NCBI GenBank assembly: GCA_000727475.1
Contig: KL647292.1
Location: 1,191,424 to 1,255,423, forward strand
Direction: 5' to 3'
DNA from: Sarcocystis neurona
Lineage: Eukaryota; Apicomplexa; Conoidasida; Eucoccidiorida; Sarcocystidae
Length of the DNA stretch: 64,000 nt
How positions within the stretch are numbered: the stretch's first letter is position 1; each line of letters begins with the position of its first letter. Below the pieces are notes generated by a model. The model made no database searches. It was not told the DNA's origin and saw only the letters and a program-made list of their open reading frames with translations. Positions 11,501-23,996 of this stretch are shown here, piece by piece. Both the position numbers and the translations under genes were made by a program.

Positions 11501-14500
11501 TGCATTTCTTATGTACGAGTATACGCGTTGTCGTGTGTCTAAATATATGTACGCCTATCGCGGAATTTATGTATGGTTCACGTACATATTCATTTGCGGG
11601 ATCATGTATCAACATCACCATGCAGATATCTGCGTGCAGACATTTTGAAACAACGTTATATCATAAGTAATACATATACATATATGTGGGCTTGTGCGCA
11701 TGCGCATACACGTATGTTTGAGAGATTATATCGAAAGTACGAGAACAGATCTCCCTTGTTCCATATCGTAGCGCTCGACGGGTACATCGTCACCTCGTAG
11801 GCACACACAAGTGACACACCCAGCTTCCGCACTGCATGGCAGATTATTTTGGGGGTGGTTGTAAACAGGCGCTCGAGCAGTGGAAGGGGTACGGGCGTCT
11901 ACAGGCCCTGCCACCAGCTCTTGGGTGACAGTGTCGTAGAACTCCTCCTTCTGTCTGCACGGTGTTTCCCTCCATTCTACTTGTATGTTCACCGTTCCCC
12001 ACCGTCTACACTTTTACACGCTTGCCACGCGTACAGGTAGGACCTGAAAAGCTGATGATGACATCCTTGAACTAATCAACCACTAAAGGGTATATAGGGG
12101 AAAATAAATAAAAGTACACGTATATGCATATATATTTCTTAAAAGCGGGCGCACACCTGTATAGATTTCTCTCAGATGCTTAGCACACTGCGTGGTGGAT
12201 CGCTTGGCTAAGGTGTCTTCTTTTGAATTGTTGCGCAGAATCCACTTTTGCTTATGTGTAGAACGTGTCTTCTCCGTGACCATTCTTCGTGTACTTGTGA
12301 TATCTCGACTAGGCAACGTACGTAGAGGTAAACATGCACGTGATTCTTCTGTGTCAGACGCCTAGCATTTAGATTGATCGACGTAGCATGTTATTGTGCG
12401 TCTGGACGCACCATCGGATAAGTCGGGGCGCGGCACTAAGCGGGGAGAAGAATTCGGTCGGTTGTACCTTCGAAAGAAAATATGAGATATAAAAAAAGCC
12501 AAAACTCACAACTCACCACGGTGTAGCTTATCCTGCACTGGGCGAGAAGGACACGTGATTCCACTCTAGAGACTACCACAATTGTGGTGCCGCACATCTG
12601 CTTGTGGGGTCCCTTTCCTGGCTTCGATGCTCGTATTCCTCGGCACCGGCAACCAAGAAGGAGGAGTTCCTCTCTGCCCGGTGCGCTCTGCCTCAGTATT
12701 TATGGCGTATTTGTATAGGGTAATGCGTACGCGGAGAAATATACAGACGCGTGGCAGCCTGAGGGTGCATGTGTCCAACTCCACGTGTCCAACAACGCTG
12801 TCTTAGCAGTCGGGCTACTACAGGCAACAAGTTGGGACCTACCAATATACCCCGCTGCAGGGGAAGAACAGGTGTAAATGGTACACATGTGTACACGGAA
12901 ATGTACATGCTTTTGCGGGCGCAGAGACTCTGTTGGCTACTTATTACATACTCACCCGGACAGTGATGTACGAAGCCTTACATGTTACACGAACATAAAT
13001 CCAAAAAAATATTAGCGCGTGCACAAAGTGCACATTTTTCTATGTGTACCATATTAGTGTGTACGGACACGTACACGATACATATATATATATATATATA
13101 TACATATGTACACTCTAATATTTACGTCTGCACGCACATTGACGAAACTTTGCACACAGGCTTCCATACGTGCCAGCGATATCACGCGTCTGAAAGTATA
13201 CTGTCAATGACTTTGTTCTATCGTGGGATTATCTTCTTTCGCTTAGTTCCTTAGAAGCATCAACGAGAGCCCGCTCACTCCCCCGACTCTTCGTCCAGCG
13301 ATACTAGCCTCTGCCTCCCGGTGGGCGCCTTCTTTGGGCAAGCTGTGGACGAAGGAGTAGACAGCCACAGTTGCGCACCAGCGCAGGAAGTAGAAAGATA
13401 AGAAGTGTCTGCGTGCAACACGGAAACGGAAGCAGGGGGTCAGGGTCGGATTGAGACGCAAGAAGAAAATCTACAAAACAGCATTTACTCCCTTTGTCTC
13501 CATAATGCCTTCGCCTATCAATTCGGATCTATCCGTAGATCTGTCTGCTGTCCCAAGCCTCCCCGGTTTCAATCCTCCCTCTTTCAAAGAAGTGAGTCAA
13601 AAAATTAAACCGATTCTCTCCTGAACGCTCACCAGAAGTGGGTCACCTATTATCGTTTCGTTGTCGGATATCCATATATGGTGTGTGGTAGCTGGAGTCT
13701 ACAAAAGGTCACGCACAAACTGGTATAGTTTGAGTCAGAGTGAAACGGCGTTTTTGGTGAGTGCACAAATTGAACGCATGTAGAGGGTATCTGTAGCTTG
13801 GCAACCTAGGGGACGTCGCACGGCTTCAATGGATCGTCCTCGTTTACTCGATGGAGTGAAAACATGTAGAAAAACTCGGAAACATTTGTTCCAGCAGGTA
13901 GGGAGGTGACGTTCACGGCATAGTTTCTTCGGGTCAAGTGTGTCCCGTATCAAAAATGGCCAGTCGCACGTTATGCAGCATAGTGCGCTTTTCGGATGAT
14001 CTCTGAGAATTTGAGAAACCCAGCATTATTCTAACTACGAGAGTCAGGTGAACCAAGAGGTCGGCTAAAGAGTACAGCGCCACACGTATCTAGTTACTAG
14101 TTTGGCTTGAACCTATCTAGGATGCAGCTTATCACAGATGGACCTCTCAGCTTACACGGCCGCTGTTTACCAGTCGACAATGTCAACGTCTTCGTAGGAA
14201 GGGCAGCGCACGATTTGAGCGATTGTCAGCGTTCTACAAGAAAACGCACCCGGCAGACCTACTCATAGGAAAGGATTCCTTTGATTTCTGCTGCAAGCGT
14301 TGAGCCCACCTTGGTGGGGCAGGAGACGAATTTTAGTGGCGATGAAGTTTTCGCAAAGGTGCACGACGCTGTTGAGAACTGGAAAGTTATCTGCTACACG
14401 ACAAACAAAAAAAAATCTTGGTAAACCTCTGTGCGAAGATGGGGGGAGACGCGCCGGTTCAGCGTCCAGCGTCGGCCAACCATGTTCCTAAGCTGGTTGA

Positions 14501-15080
14501 TTTTGCGCGTTCGACATTTTCAGTGTCTTGCTTGAATTCTTCCAAAGCTGAGTTCCATACGTAGAGTCTTCAAACTCTTCGTCGTATGTGTAAGTGTGGT
14601 AAATACGGGTGCGTATACAGGAAGGTTCCAGCGCTCCTGCCACTCTACTGCATAATCCAGTACACAGTGAAGTTCGCGAGCACGTGCCGGGCACTCTGAC
14701 CTAGGTGTTTAGTTTGTTGTTGGCAGGAAGGCGTGTGCATCTCAGATAACTTGTTCTTCACTAGACGACTGACAAAAGTGGCTGCAGTACTCCAGAGTGA
14801 ACATAGAAGCGTGAAGAAGCGACACTCTATTCCGACATCAGGAATTTTCTCATGTCTCAAAGTGTGTCCTTCTTTGCTGAAAACTGCCTTTATTTGGACG
14901 CGAAGAATCACCACAAGCAACAACGATGGGGTATAGCGAACCGTCAGCGCGTGGAAAATATCGAAGACAAACGACAGAAGTTTGTCACCGTCCCACGGTG
15001 AGGATTCAAACGGAAAAGCATACAGCTACGCGCACCTGTGTAAAATATTGTGCTACCGAGCATTCACAAAAGTTCGCAAA
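8571..15080. other. stretch without a recognised gene
   Basis: I see no exon set here that joins in phase and resembles a family. The open frames on both strands are short, lack matching splice signals or are repeat-driven. It contains the 61-bp tandem repeat at 8644-8826, TA-rich islands near 9250, 10170, 11300 and 13080, and the region upstream of the EFHC2-like gene. Undetected exons of unknown genes remain possible. Confidence 0.5.
8644..8826. repeat. 61-bp tandem repeat, three diverged copies
   Basis: Copies start at 8644, 8705 and 8766, each opening with a version of RGGCAYCAGCRGGTGTA followed by GCACAT/AACAGG/TTGTTACATCACT. The period is 61 bp. The third copy is the most diverged. No coding function seen. 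Confidence 0.7.
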
Positions 15081-18000
15081 ATGGTACTCAGGTGGCCAGA
15101 GTTAGACGTGAATAAAAAAGTCTCGTCCTTCCACGGTTTGTGTGAAGCGCAGCTTCCCTACGTACGTACGCGTCTATGGACAATGGTACGTACGCAGCTT
15201 ACCTACACAGATATTCACGTACGTACCCACCCTACGGACAATGGTACATCTTGACATGCCAGCGTCCCTACACCCACTGACTTGTGCAGATCTGTACTAG
15301 CACGTACACGTGACACACATGCACAGACCTGCTTGCTGTCGTAGGCCTGCCAGGTGTTCACGTACCAGACAGTCCTAGGCGTGTGTACGTTTACTCACGT
15401 CTTGCACACAGACTTTCTCCCGCAGCAGCAGAACTCCACACACTTCAGGACTTACTGCAACTATATTTTGAAAGCTCTCCCTACATAAAGTCTACTCGCA
15501 CAGCCAGATGCACATCGAGCAGGACACGCCATTTATTTTTGCGTCCACTTAAATAGGGAGGAAGATCCGTGGAAAGACGGGAAAACCCTGCCTCAGGCAA
15601 CGACCCGGGAAGTTTACCACAAAGTAGTGTCACCAACCGTGGAGCTGCCTGCAGCCGACGTGCTTGAGCACCAAGTCTTGCGTTTCTTCTGTTATTTCAA
15701 AGAACAAGTTGACGAAAGTGCTACGGAGAACTCGCGCGTCAGATACTGCACCCTGTTCTACTATCTCGAGGTGAGGCTTCACCAGCCTTCTTCTTCAATT
15801 GTATAGGTGAGCTAACGAATCAGTCGTCCGCAGAAGCGCAAGAGAACATTCTCATAGAAATTGTCGTCAGCGGAACTGCAGAAAGTAATGCTCTTTGGAA
15901 CTAACAGCAAGAACCAGTAGAGTCGTAGCGAGGACAACTCCGCATGCTCTAGGCGCATGAAGGCATGCTCAGCAGTCACGCGTTCACCCTCAGGTGACGC
16001 AGGTGGGTATCTTTCACAACAACCGGAATCGGAGTATGCTTAATTTATGACACAACGTCGCTACTGTAAAAGTTTGTCGAGCGTGTGAATCACTTTCACT
16101 TTCTCACGTATCTTTCCATGTGGTGCGACCGGAGACAATAATTTCCTACCAGTGATACTTTGAGCGCTTTATGGTTTTGAAACGCGGTACTGGTTCGTTC
16201 AATTCCCAGCACGGCTCACTCTGTTTGACCTTGATGAGCAAAACCTTTAAGCACACGGACGATTTTAGTTCGCTTTTCTTACTTCTGGAAAAACAAATAC
16301 CTGAACGAGAGTCACTGGAATCCATTACCCGTGAAGTAGCGCTCCGCGGCGTGGGCGGTTTGGAATCAATGGCCGGGCAGAGCCGTCCTTCTGCATGATG
16401 TTTCGACTGCGCACTGTTTTCAAAAATTGCAGGATGACACAGTCCATGTCGTGGAACCTGAGCTGGACAACAGCGGCATCCCTCACGGGAGCCTGATCAA
16501 GCGCCACAGGATCCCTCGGGCTGAGGCAGCGAACTTGTACATTTCACCAGCTCAACTTCGTATCGGCGAGAACCTCACGATCTACGGCAAAACTTTCCAC
16601 TTCAGCGGATGTGACCAGTTCACCAGAGTAAGCGACGCAATCGTGCAGCGGGAAGTTCCACACCAAAAGTTAGCGTCGCGTTTTGAATCACAAACGTGCT
16701 CTCCTCTACCTATACACTTGAACCCTCTGGTTTGTGCTGAGGGCAGTCCCGAAGTTCCAAAGTAGAGTCATATGCAGGTGCACTAATACTAGAAAGCCTA
16801 CACACACGCAGCGGACTAACTCCTCGTGTGTGAATTTTCTTGTCGGACACGCAGATTCATGCTGCTCTCTTCCGTAGTGCATGCATGCTATTCGGAAAAC
16901 TCAGCGCTCATTCGCCCTCTAACTCGAGTGCACGGGGAATAGAGACCTGTGAAATTGTCGAAGTTTTGGGAGGAATACAAGTGGGACGAATTTTGTCAGC
17001 CATTCCTTTCCACACAGAAATGACTGCCGTGCATCAGTCTGTCTGCCTTACGGTTGCCTATGATTCAGGAATGGTTTTCACGTGCACACAAGGATCAACC
17101 TCCAGACGAAGAATTTCCTCTGGATGCTTTTGTGTCTTCTTGCCGGGCGCGAGAAAAACACACAGCAAAAATTCCGATGACATATGACAAGCAGTAAGTT
17201 TTCTTGCAGGTGGTTGCCGGCACAGATGCCGTGTTCTATACGGCAGACCACTTGGTAAGCACACCCGCCGGCGCCACTTCGTTCGTAAATAAACTCTGGA
17301 AGCCGTCGGTTTTTTTTGTGGTTGACGCTGTTACTGCGTTTTTTCGAGGTACATCCTTTCCACAGCAAAATCTGTCTGTCGTTCGGCTTGTCCTCTTCTG
17401 TAAAAGCACACTCACCTGCTGTGCAAATGAGGGGTCGCCCAGTTCTTACTCACCTTTATATGTACATCCACTCTTCTTTGACCTTATGCAGGTACAGGGA
17501 AGTGATGCTGGGAGGAGGCTTTGTTAACAAAAATATGCAACAGTTCATGGAAAAAGATAGAATGGTAAGGGGACCTCCGTAGTTATTTACGTAACGATTG
17601 TTAGTAAAGTAGACACGTGGGAATGTATAAACGGACCAGGTAACTGATGAGTCCCCTGTCAACTGACAATTCGTCAATAGACCGGTAAAGCGGGAAGATC
17701 GATGCAGTGGCATTTCAGCTTCATAACCGATCAGCCTAGCGACACGAAGTTTGCCTTAAACAGAACTTTGTACTCGTGTTGGAGCAGCACCGTATACGTG
17801 CATACGATGGAAGCTGAGTGCTACTACGGGAGATACTTGAATCGCGGTGATGACAGACGAGGAAGTGTTGACACTCCCAGCTTGTGCGGGTTCGCTGTTT
17901 CAGGTCTGTCGTTTCTACGCTGCGCATGACGACTGCTTAACAAGCACTTTCGAGCGGAGATTGATGACCATACTGTTCTACCTCTGGTAACTAGGACTAC

Positions 18001-21000
18001 AGAAACGTACCAGGCTAAAAATTTACTCCTGATATAAGGTGCACCCCACATAACTACGTACGTGTCTGCTTCTGTAGTGCAACACGATTATGGAACGTTT
18101 CGGGGAGAGTAGGCAAGTAATTGTGCCTCTTGTCTAAGCGTCTACACACTTCCGCAGGTTTGTGTGTGCCTGTAGAAAGATACTCATGGCCGTTGGCGTA
18201 AGTTGCGCAGGAGTTGAAGTCCCGGCACGAGTAGAATACTAGATGCACTTCAGCTGTATACTACGTGTTACGGCGCCGGTGTAGGCTGACTGCGTCTGCT
18301 ACACATTGGGTTAGCAGGGGTAGCAGAGAATGTGACGTCCCGCTTCCTAGAACAGCAAATATGTACATATACTTGAGCAGTAGGCTGTGGGGATGCGGCG
18401 GCGGTGTGAGCTGCTTGCGTCACTACATTAAGTGCGTGTGCTGGTACTGCGCGGTGCTGCAAACCTGCCAGTGACGACACCGTCGAGATTCGAGAACGCC
18501 TGTTGCCCAACAGCTCCCGTCCACGCTTTCCGGTCTACTTCCGAAGAAATCGTATTCCAAAAGGTTAAAGAAACCGAACCGTGCATCGTCATGAGCGTCA
18601 GGCCTCATACACTGGTTAAAACCTTGCAATGCCATTGACTTATAGTGAGAGAGTTTAAACGTGAAATGGATATGCGGATACACACCTGTTGACTAGTCTT
18701 TTGTTCGGATCCGAACGTGGAAGGGTACCGACGAAACACTACGTACTGTACGTCAGGCTTTGAAGAGGTGCAGGTAGAGAATACCTATTTGCTACCGCTT
18801 TCTGTAAAAAATGCGATTTCCGCTGCTGGAGAATGCCACTCTCCAACGCGTACACACACATTTGATATGTGTGTGTGTGTGCGTATAGATGCGTTTGTGC
18901 GCAGCGCACTTTTGAAACCCGTATTTTCTGAAATATGCTTGTACCACTTTCGTCCTTCCCAGGAAAAATAGCGCCTGTTGGCCCTTGCGACCCCGTGCCG
19001 GCGAAGGACACTTTTTTTCAAATAAAGGATTTCCAAGTGGGTGCAGACACGCGTCATTGCCGCTCACCTTGCTGTCTTGCGGGCATTGAAGAAGAGATAG
19101 TGTTAAGTTGGCAACTTTGTCCTTAGTGTATTAATTGTTCAGGTCGGCAAGACGCTAAAAATGCTTGACGTGGACTTCTTCGTCTACGACGCTGACTCCT
19201 TTACACGGAATTACTTCAGGTAGACCTTCACTCCCTGAAGATGGGCAGATACACGTGCATGCATATGGTGCGTCTGCGTAAGCTACGCATACGAGTGGCA
19301 GAATAGGATGCTTTGAAGCACAGACAAACGCTGCGAGGCGACGCTGCTGTGCGGGTGTAGTCCAGGTTCTGCACTGGGCTGTGCGACTGCCTCTGGCCTG
19401 TGTGACTCTCTTTTCCTTTCGTTTTATTCTTTCTAAGAACTAATCACATGCGAGTCAAGTTGTGTATACGTTGCAGCAAGGAGCTCAACATTGACCTCAA
19501 TCCTCCCGTTGACGTGTCCATAAAGTTGCCTGCGCGTCCGAGCCTTCCAATACCTCCACCCACTGGCTATGGCACCGAAGAGGACTCCTTAAATTCTGTA
19601 AACCGTATTGTTCCCCAAACAAGAATAGAGCAATACAAAAAGTCCAACAAGCTTGACGGAAAGCGCCTCTGGTTTCTCGCACGTCTAGTAGAACCCTTGC
19701 AACCCGGCCAAGCGTCTCGGTTGTTCTCGCTAGTGTTTCACTTGGACGACCACGAGATCATGATTAACGAGATGAGCCAGAGGTACGCTGTGACGAAGGC
19801 CCACGTCTTTGCTTACTTCACACAAGAGAGGTGTCAAAGCTAGTGGATTACAGGAGCTCGTGGACACATCGGTTTCGACTAGTGTACTGAGCAGTTCCTG
19901 CGTACGGGAGAACGGCGCCCAGTGAAATAGTGGATTACAGGGGCTCGTGCGCACATCGGTTCCTATTAGTTTATTGAGCAGTTCCGCTCGTGGATACATT
20001 GGTTCCGCGTAGTTTATTGAACAGTTCCTGCGTACAAGAGAACTCTGCCTAGTAAATTAATCCAGGTACCCCAGTCGTGTCGGCCGCATATGGTATGTAG
20101 TAGGGGACTACACACGTGTACACGACTAGGTGAAATAATTTTCACTGGAACACTCCGTACCTCAGCTAGTGAGGGCGTGTTCACACGCTGTACACTTCAA
20201 GAGGTATACAAGCATGCGTGCACACGCAGGTTGGTCGGTTTCTGCAGGTATAATGTTCCTAGTCCCTCCCATGCTGCACAGTGCATAGAGACGTAAAAAC
20301 GTGTGCGAACAGATGTAGTCACGGACTATTTACGTTTCCTCTTGAAAGTAGAGTCTTTTTGAGTTTACCGGGGCGGACGCACTGCGTTCAGAAATGTTGG
20401 CGTCCACGGAGGCAGGTTTCTGCAGAAGGCACAGTACAAAGACGAGAGGACGCAGAAACCATTCCGTCCGGAAGATCTTCCGATAGGGTCAGTATGTCCG
20501 TGGTTACGTCGACAAGCAAGTAACGGTAGAGGGGTGAAAACAGAATAGAGCCTGTGGTTGTCGTTGCAGACACGTGTGCACGGGCAGCGCACGGAGGCAG
20601 AAGACAACACAGAAACATGGGCGACTGACGGCTCGCCTCGCTCCTGTTTCCCTCCGTGCGCCATCCCACTTTCAGTACCGAAGCACGGAAATCAACGGAG
20701 CTTTGTTTTATATGCGCAGTTGCATGCAGAGCATGCGTGGTCCACGCACACGTAAAAGCCGCGAGTTAACATCCTTGTTAAAACGCAAGTTTCGTTTTGT
20801 GTTCCGTCCCTGCAGATCTCGAGTGCAAATCAATAAACACACATTTGACATTGTCGATGCCAACCCGTTTACCAAGCGCTACTTGCTCACAGGAGAACTG
20901 GGTGATTCTCAACAAGACCTTCGTGTGGTGTTGGAAAGGTTGAGGGATTCTATGAGGGAGCGCCTCACCACCACCAGGGAAATGTTTCGTGACCTCGACC

Positions 21001-23534
21001 AGGTACGTCCTCACTAGCCGCACCTCCAAGCCACCACAAACGCATGTCAATCCATTCTGCAAGTAGATCTGCATGAACATAAAACTTGATGCACTAGCGC
21101 CGGGCATTTCCGCACTTAGACGCAGGAGTAGGTAAACGTCTCCATAACTAGTATACTTTTCCGTGTCACTACGAAGTTATATGTCTTTCAGGAGGTCTGC
21201 TCCGTCTTCGTGTACGTGGAAAGCGTACGGCTGTTTTTGGTAAACGACCTGTTTGAGGCCCGCACCCTTTCAATGCCTGCAACAGCTATCCAATTTATCC
21301 ACCTTACAAGCCCGCAACTGAGAAATGCTTCTGTTCCCTTTACAGGACAAAAATGAAGTTATTACTGTTGCGGAACTGCGAGTCAGACTATCAAAAGTTG
21401 CATATAATGTGACAGACCAGGTAACGCGTGCAATCAAGTGACGAGAAGACGACAGACTGCTCCCCCTTGGTGGCGTAGCTTGATGTGGTTGCTTAGGAGC
21501 GAGGCTTACCCTTGAAGCGAGGACGCACGCAACAGTTTGCAAGCCCCACTAGTCCTTTCAGCTCTCCACAGCTGTCGGACCCTGTTGGTGGCCTGCACCA
21601 CTTTTGACCAGTGCAACAAGTTTTTTACGTTTCGTAGCTGGGCGCCCCGATGAAACCTGTCTTCTAACATGGGCGTACAGGAAGCGCTTATCTTAGCGAG
21701 CCACTTCGACCAAGATAAGGATGGATTAATAAACTACGTTGAGTTTTGCAAAGCTCTCCAAAGTTTGGAGTATGCCCAGTCAGTGAAATCTTCGGAAAAC
21801 CGTCCTCCGCTGAGTCTTGAGGTACAGCTTGTTCTGTGCGTAGGTCGAAATCAGAGTCTCACTGCAGTTGCGAGGTGCAGCGACGTGGGCAACTCTGAGG
21901 AGACATATCCTTTTTCGTAGTAAGTAACTCTGTGTACCACACATTTCAGCGACGCCGTCCATTTCCTCAGAAGCCGCCCTCCAGAGCATTACACGTATTC
22001 CTCCGTGTGTACAGATGTACACTTCGGAGAATCCGACGTATCTGCACATGCTTATTTCGTCACAAAAACACTCCCCGTCGCTTGTGGTACATTACCTGTT
22101 GAACGGGAATACCGGGGAACGTGCTTCGCTATGTATCGATATACCTCAAGATGTACAAGGCGACGGCACCCTCTTGTCTACGTAAATGCGAATAGGCTGG
22201 ACCCAAGTACGCGGCAACCGTGCGCAAGTGTGACGAAAGAATCAGCGAAGCGGAAGAACGAAGGAAAGCAGTTCGACAGCTCCAGTACGTCACGGCGATC
22301 CAAGGAATCGCTCCCCAGTAGCGCGCAGGACATGCGAGTTAACGAAGACCGTGGTATTGCTGGGTTGTTTCTGCTCGCCCTTGCCGTAGTTCTCCGTCAT
22401 TATTTATTAACCTGTACCTCTCCGCGGCCTGGGTCCTCGCCTAGGGGCAAACGTCGAATTATTCTGCCCTTGCACCGTGGGTGCTTTCTCCTCATACATT
22501 CCGCCCTGCTGCCAGTATTGTCGCAGCGTTAAGTTCATTTGCAGCACGTCAGACACTAGCTTACTTGTGCCCGCTTGATAACAATTTTGCCCGTGGATAG
22601 AGGACAGAGTCCTTTTATCCTAATAATTTTGAAGCTGTTGTTCCCATGGCATTGTCTAGGCATTTGCTTTACCAGCAACCGCGACTCATACACAAACTTA
22701 CAAAGGAGTTTGCGCACACAGTTTCGAAGAATACGGTGACGTGCCAACAGATTTACGAAGCTCTCCGTTCAATCGGTAAGCTCTAAGCGCTTCTTCCTCT
22801 ATTTTCCCCACACCCACACAGATAACTCCTTTTTCAGCGTACCAATGGTATTTCTTGCAGAAACGATTGGGCACCAGTGCAAACTAGGACACGCTGCATG
22901 TGAGCTTTTGCATCTGTGACTTTCTCGGGGTGCAATTGAACGTGTCCAATCTGATGTTCATAAATGCCGATACATTGCACACGTACAGTGAAACAATTTG
23001 AGCTGTGGATGCCATTCGCACCTGTACTGTAGGACATGAATTCCCACTCCAAACTGTAGAACGGGCGGTCGCTTATCTTATGCCGGAAGCAGATCCTGAC
23101 GCAATAGACTACATTCGTTTACTACAAGTAAGTGCCTGCCCGATGGAGGTAAGGATCATCAGGAATGATCGCTCGAATATTTCATTTCCCATAACCTCTG
23201 ATGTAACCTTCTGTAGCCCTCGCCTCATTATAGAGTGATGCAGATTTCCCTGCAACTGCATAGGTGCCTGCCTGTTCTTCCTGCTTCTGCTTATCTATGC
23301 TGACGTAAGACATGGGAAAAACTTAACCTCCGTTGCACATTAACATGCCCTCTGGAGTCCACCAGGATAATGTCTACGTATTTCCCCCAAGCCCACCAGT
23401 GGACACTTTTAGTACAGTTGCTTCTTGACAGTCTGCTTTTGTCCTCGCCTTGTTCATTCCCCGTCTTGGTTCTGATATCTTGACTTCTCCAGGTTCTGAC
23501 GATTACGTATAATGACATATCTGCCGAGCGCTAA
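15081..23534 (+). CDS. EFHC2-like: EF-hand domain (C-terminal) containing protein 2-like, three DM10 domains
   Basis: Axonemal microtubule inner protein of the EFHC1/EFHC2/Rib72 family, expected in the doublet lumen of the microgamete flagellum. Nineteen phase-consistent exons: 15081-15161, 15504-15770, 16433-16627, 17069-17193, 17210-17254, 17492-17564, 17904-17986, 18472-18563, 18963-19036, 19143-19219, 19477-19782, 20392-20487, 20816-21002, 21346-21420, 21681-21821, 22196-22284, 22660-22775, 23033-23127, 23493-23534. This gives about 752 aa, close to human EFHC2 (about 750). DM10-1 has FYYLEDDTVHVVEPELDNSG and CDQFTR; DM10-2 VCRFYAAHDD, DDTVEIRE and DADSFTRNYF; then the family signature GYGTEEDSLNS; DM10-3 GVHGGRFLQKAQY and DIVDANPFTKRYL. 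EF-hand loops are DQDKNEVITVAE (position 6 Glu for Gly) and canonical DQDKDGLINYVE, then a helical linker and a degenerate pair. The first exon and the second acceptor (15504 or 15597) are the least certain parts. Confidence 0.95.
19843..20055. repeat. 87-bp intronic tandem repeat with a truncated third copy
   Basis: Inside the EFHC2-like intron after the GYGTEEDSL exon. A unit beginning GTGGATTACAGGRGCTCGTG starts at 19843 and 19930; a third copy lacking its 5' part starts at about 19987. Shared blocks are ACATCGGTT, TAGTTTATTGAGCAGTTCC and TGCGTACRRGAGAAC. No exon overlaps it. Confidence 0.7.
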
Positions 23535-23996
23535 GCCAACCGAATTGACGGAGGCCACTCGGTCAGGGCCGACAGCTGCTCAAGATGCTAACAATACTTA
23601 CTATGGCTAGCGCCGCAGCTCACGCGGATTGCGAGACATTAAATACTGAATTATACTTTGTGATAATTTAATTTTTGTATTTATTTGACTCCGTCTTCCA
23701 ACGGGAGAATGGGTCTCTGTCTTTCAAAATGGACGCATAATCAATCGAAGCAGGCATGCGACGAGGGTTCACTCCACTGGTGGATAAAACTACGTCGAAC
23801 TTAGTCAGAATTGACGAGGAGAGCCGTCTAGGACCATAAAAACAAAGTGAACTTTTTTCAGTTTCACACAGGACACTCGGGAAAACTCCGGTTTTCCTGC
23901 CTTTCGCAGCAGTACATTTATCTAGAAGCGCCGGGCGTGCTTCGAATAATTTAGGGGCATTCACGCACATGACTGCATGCTGCCAAGCGAGTTCTT

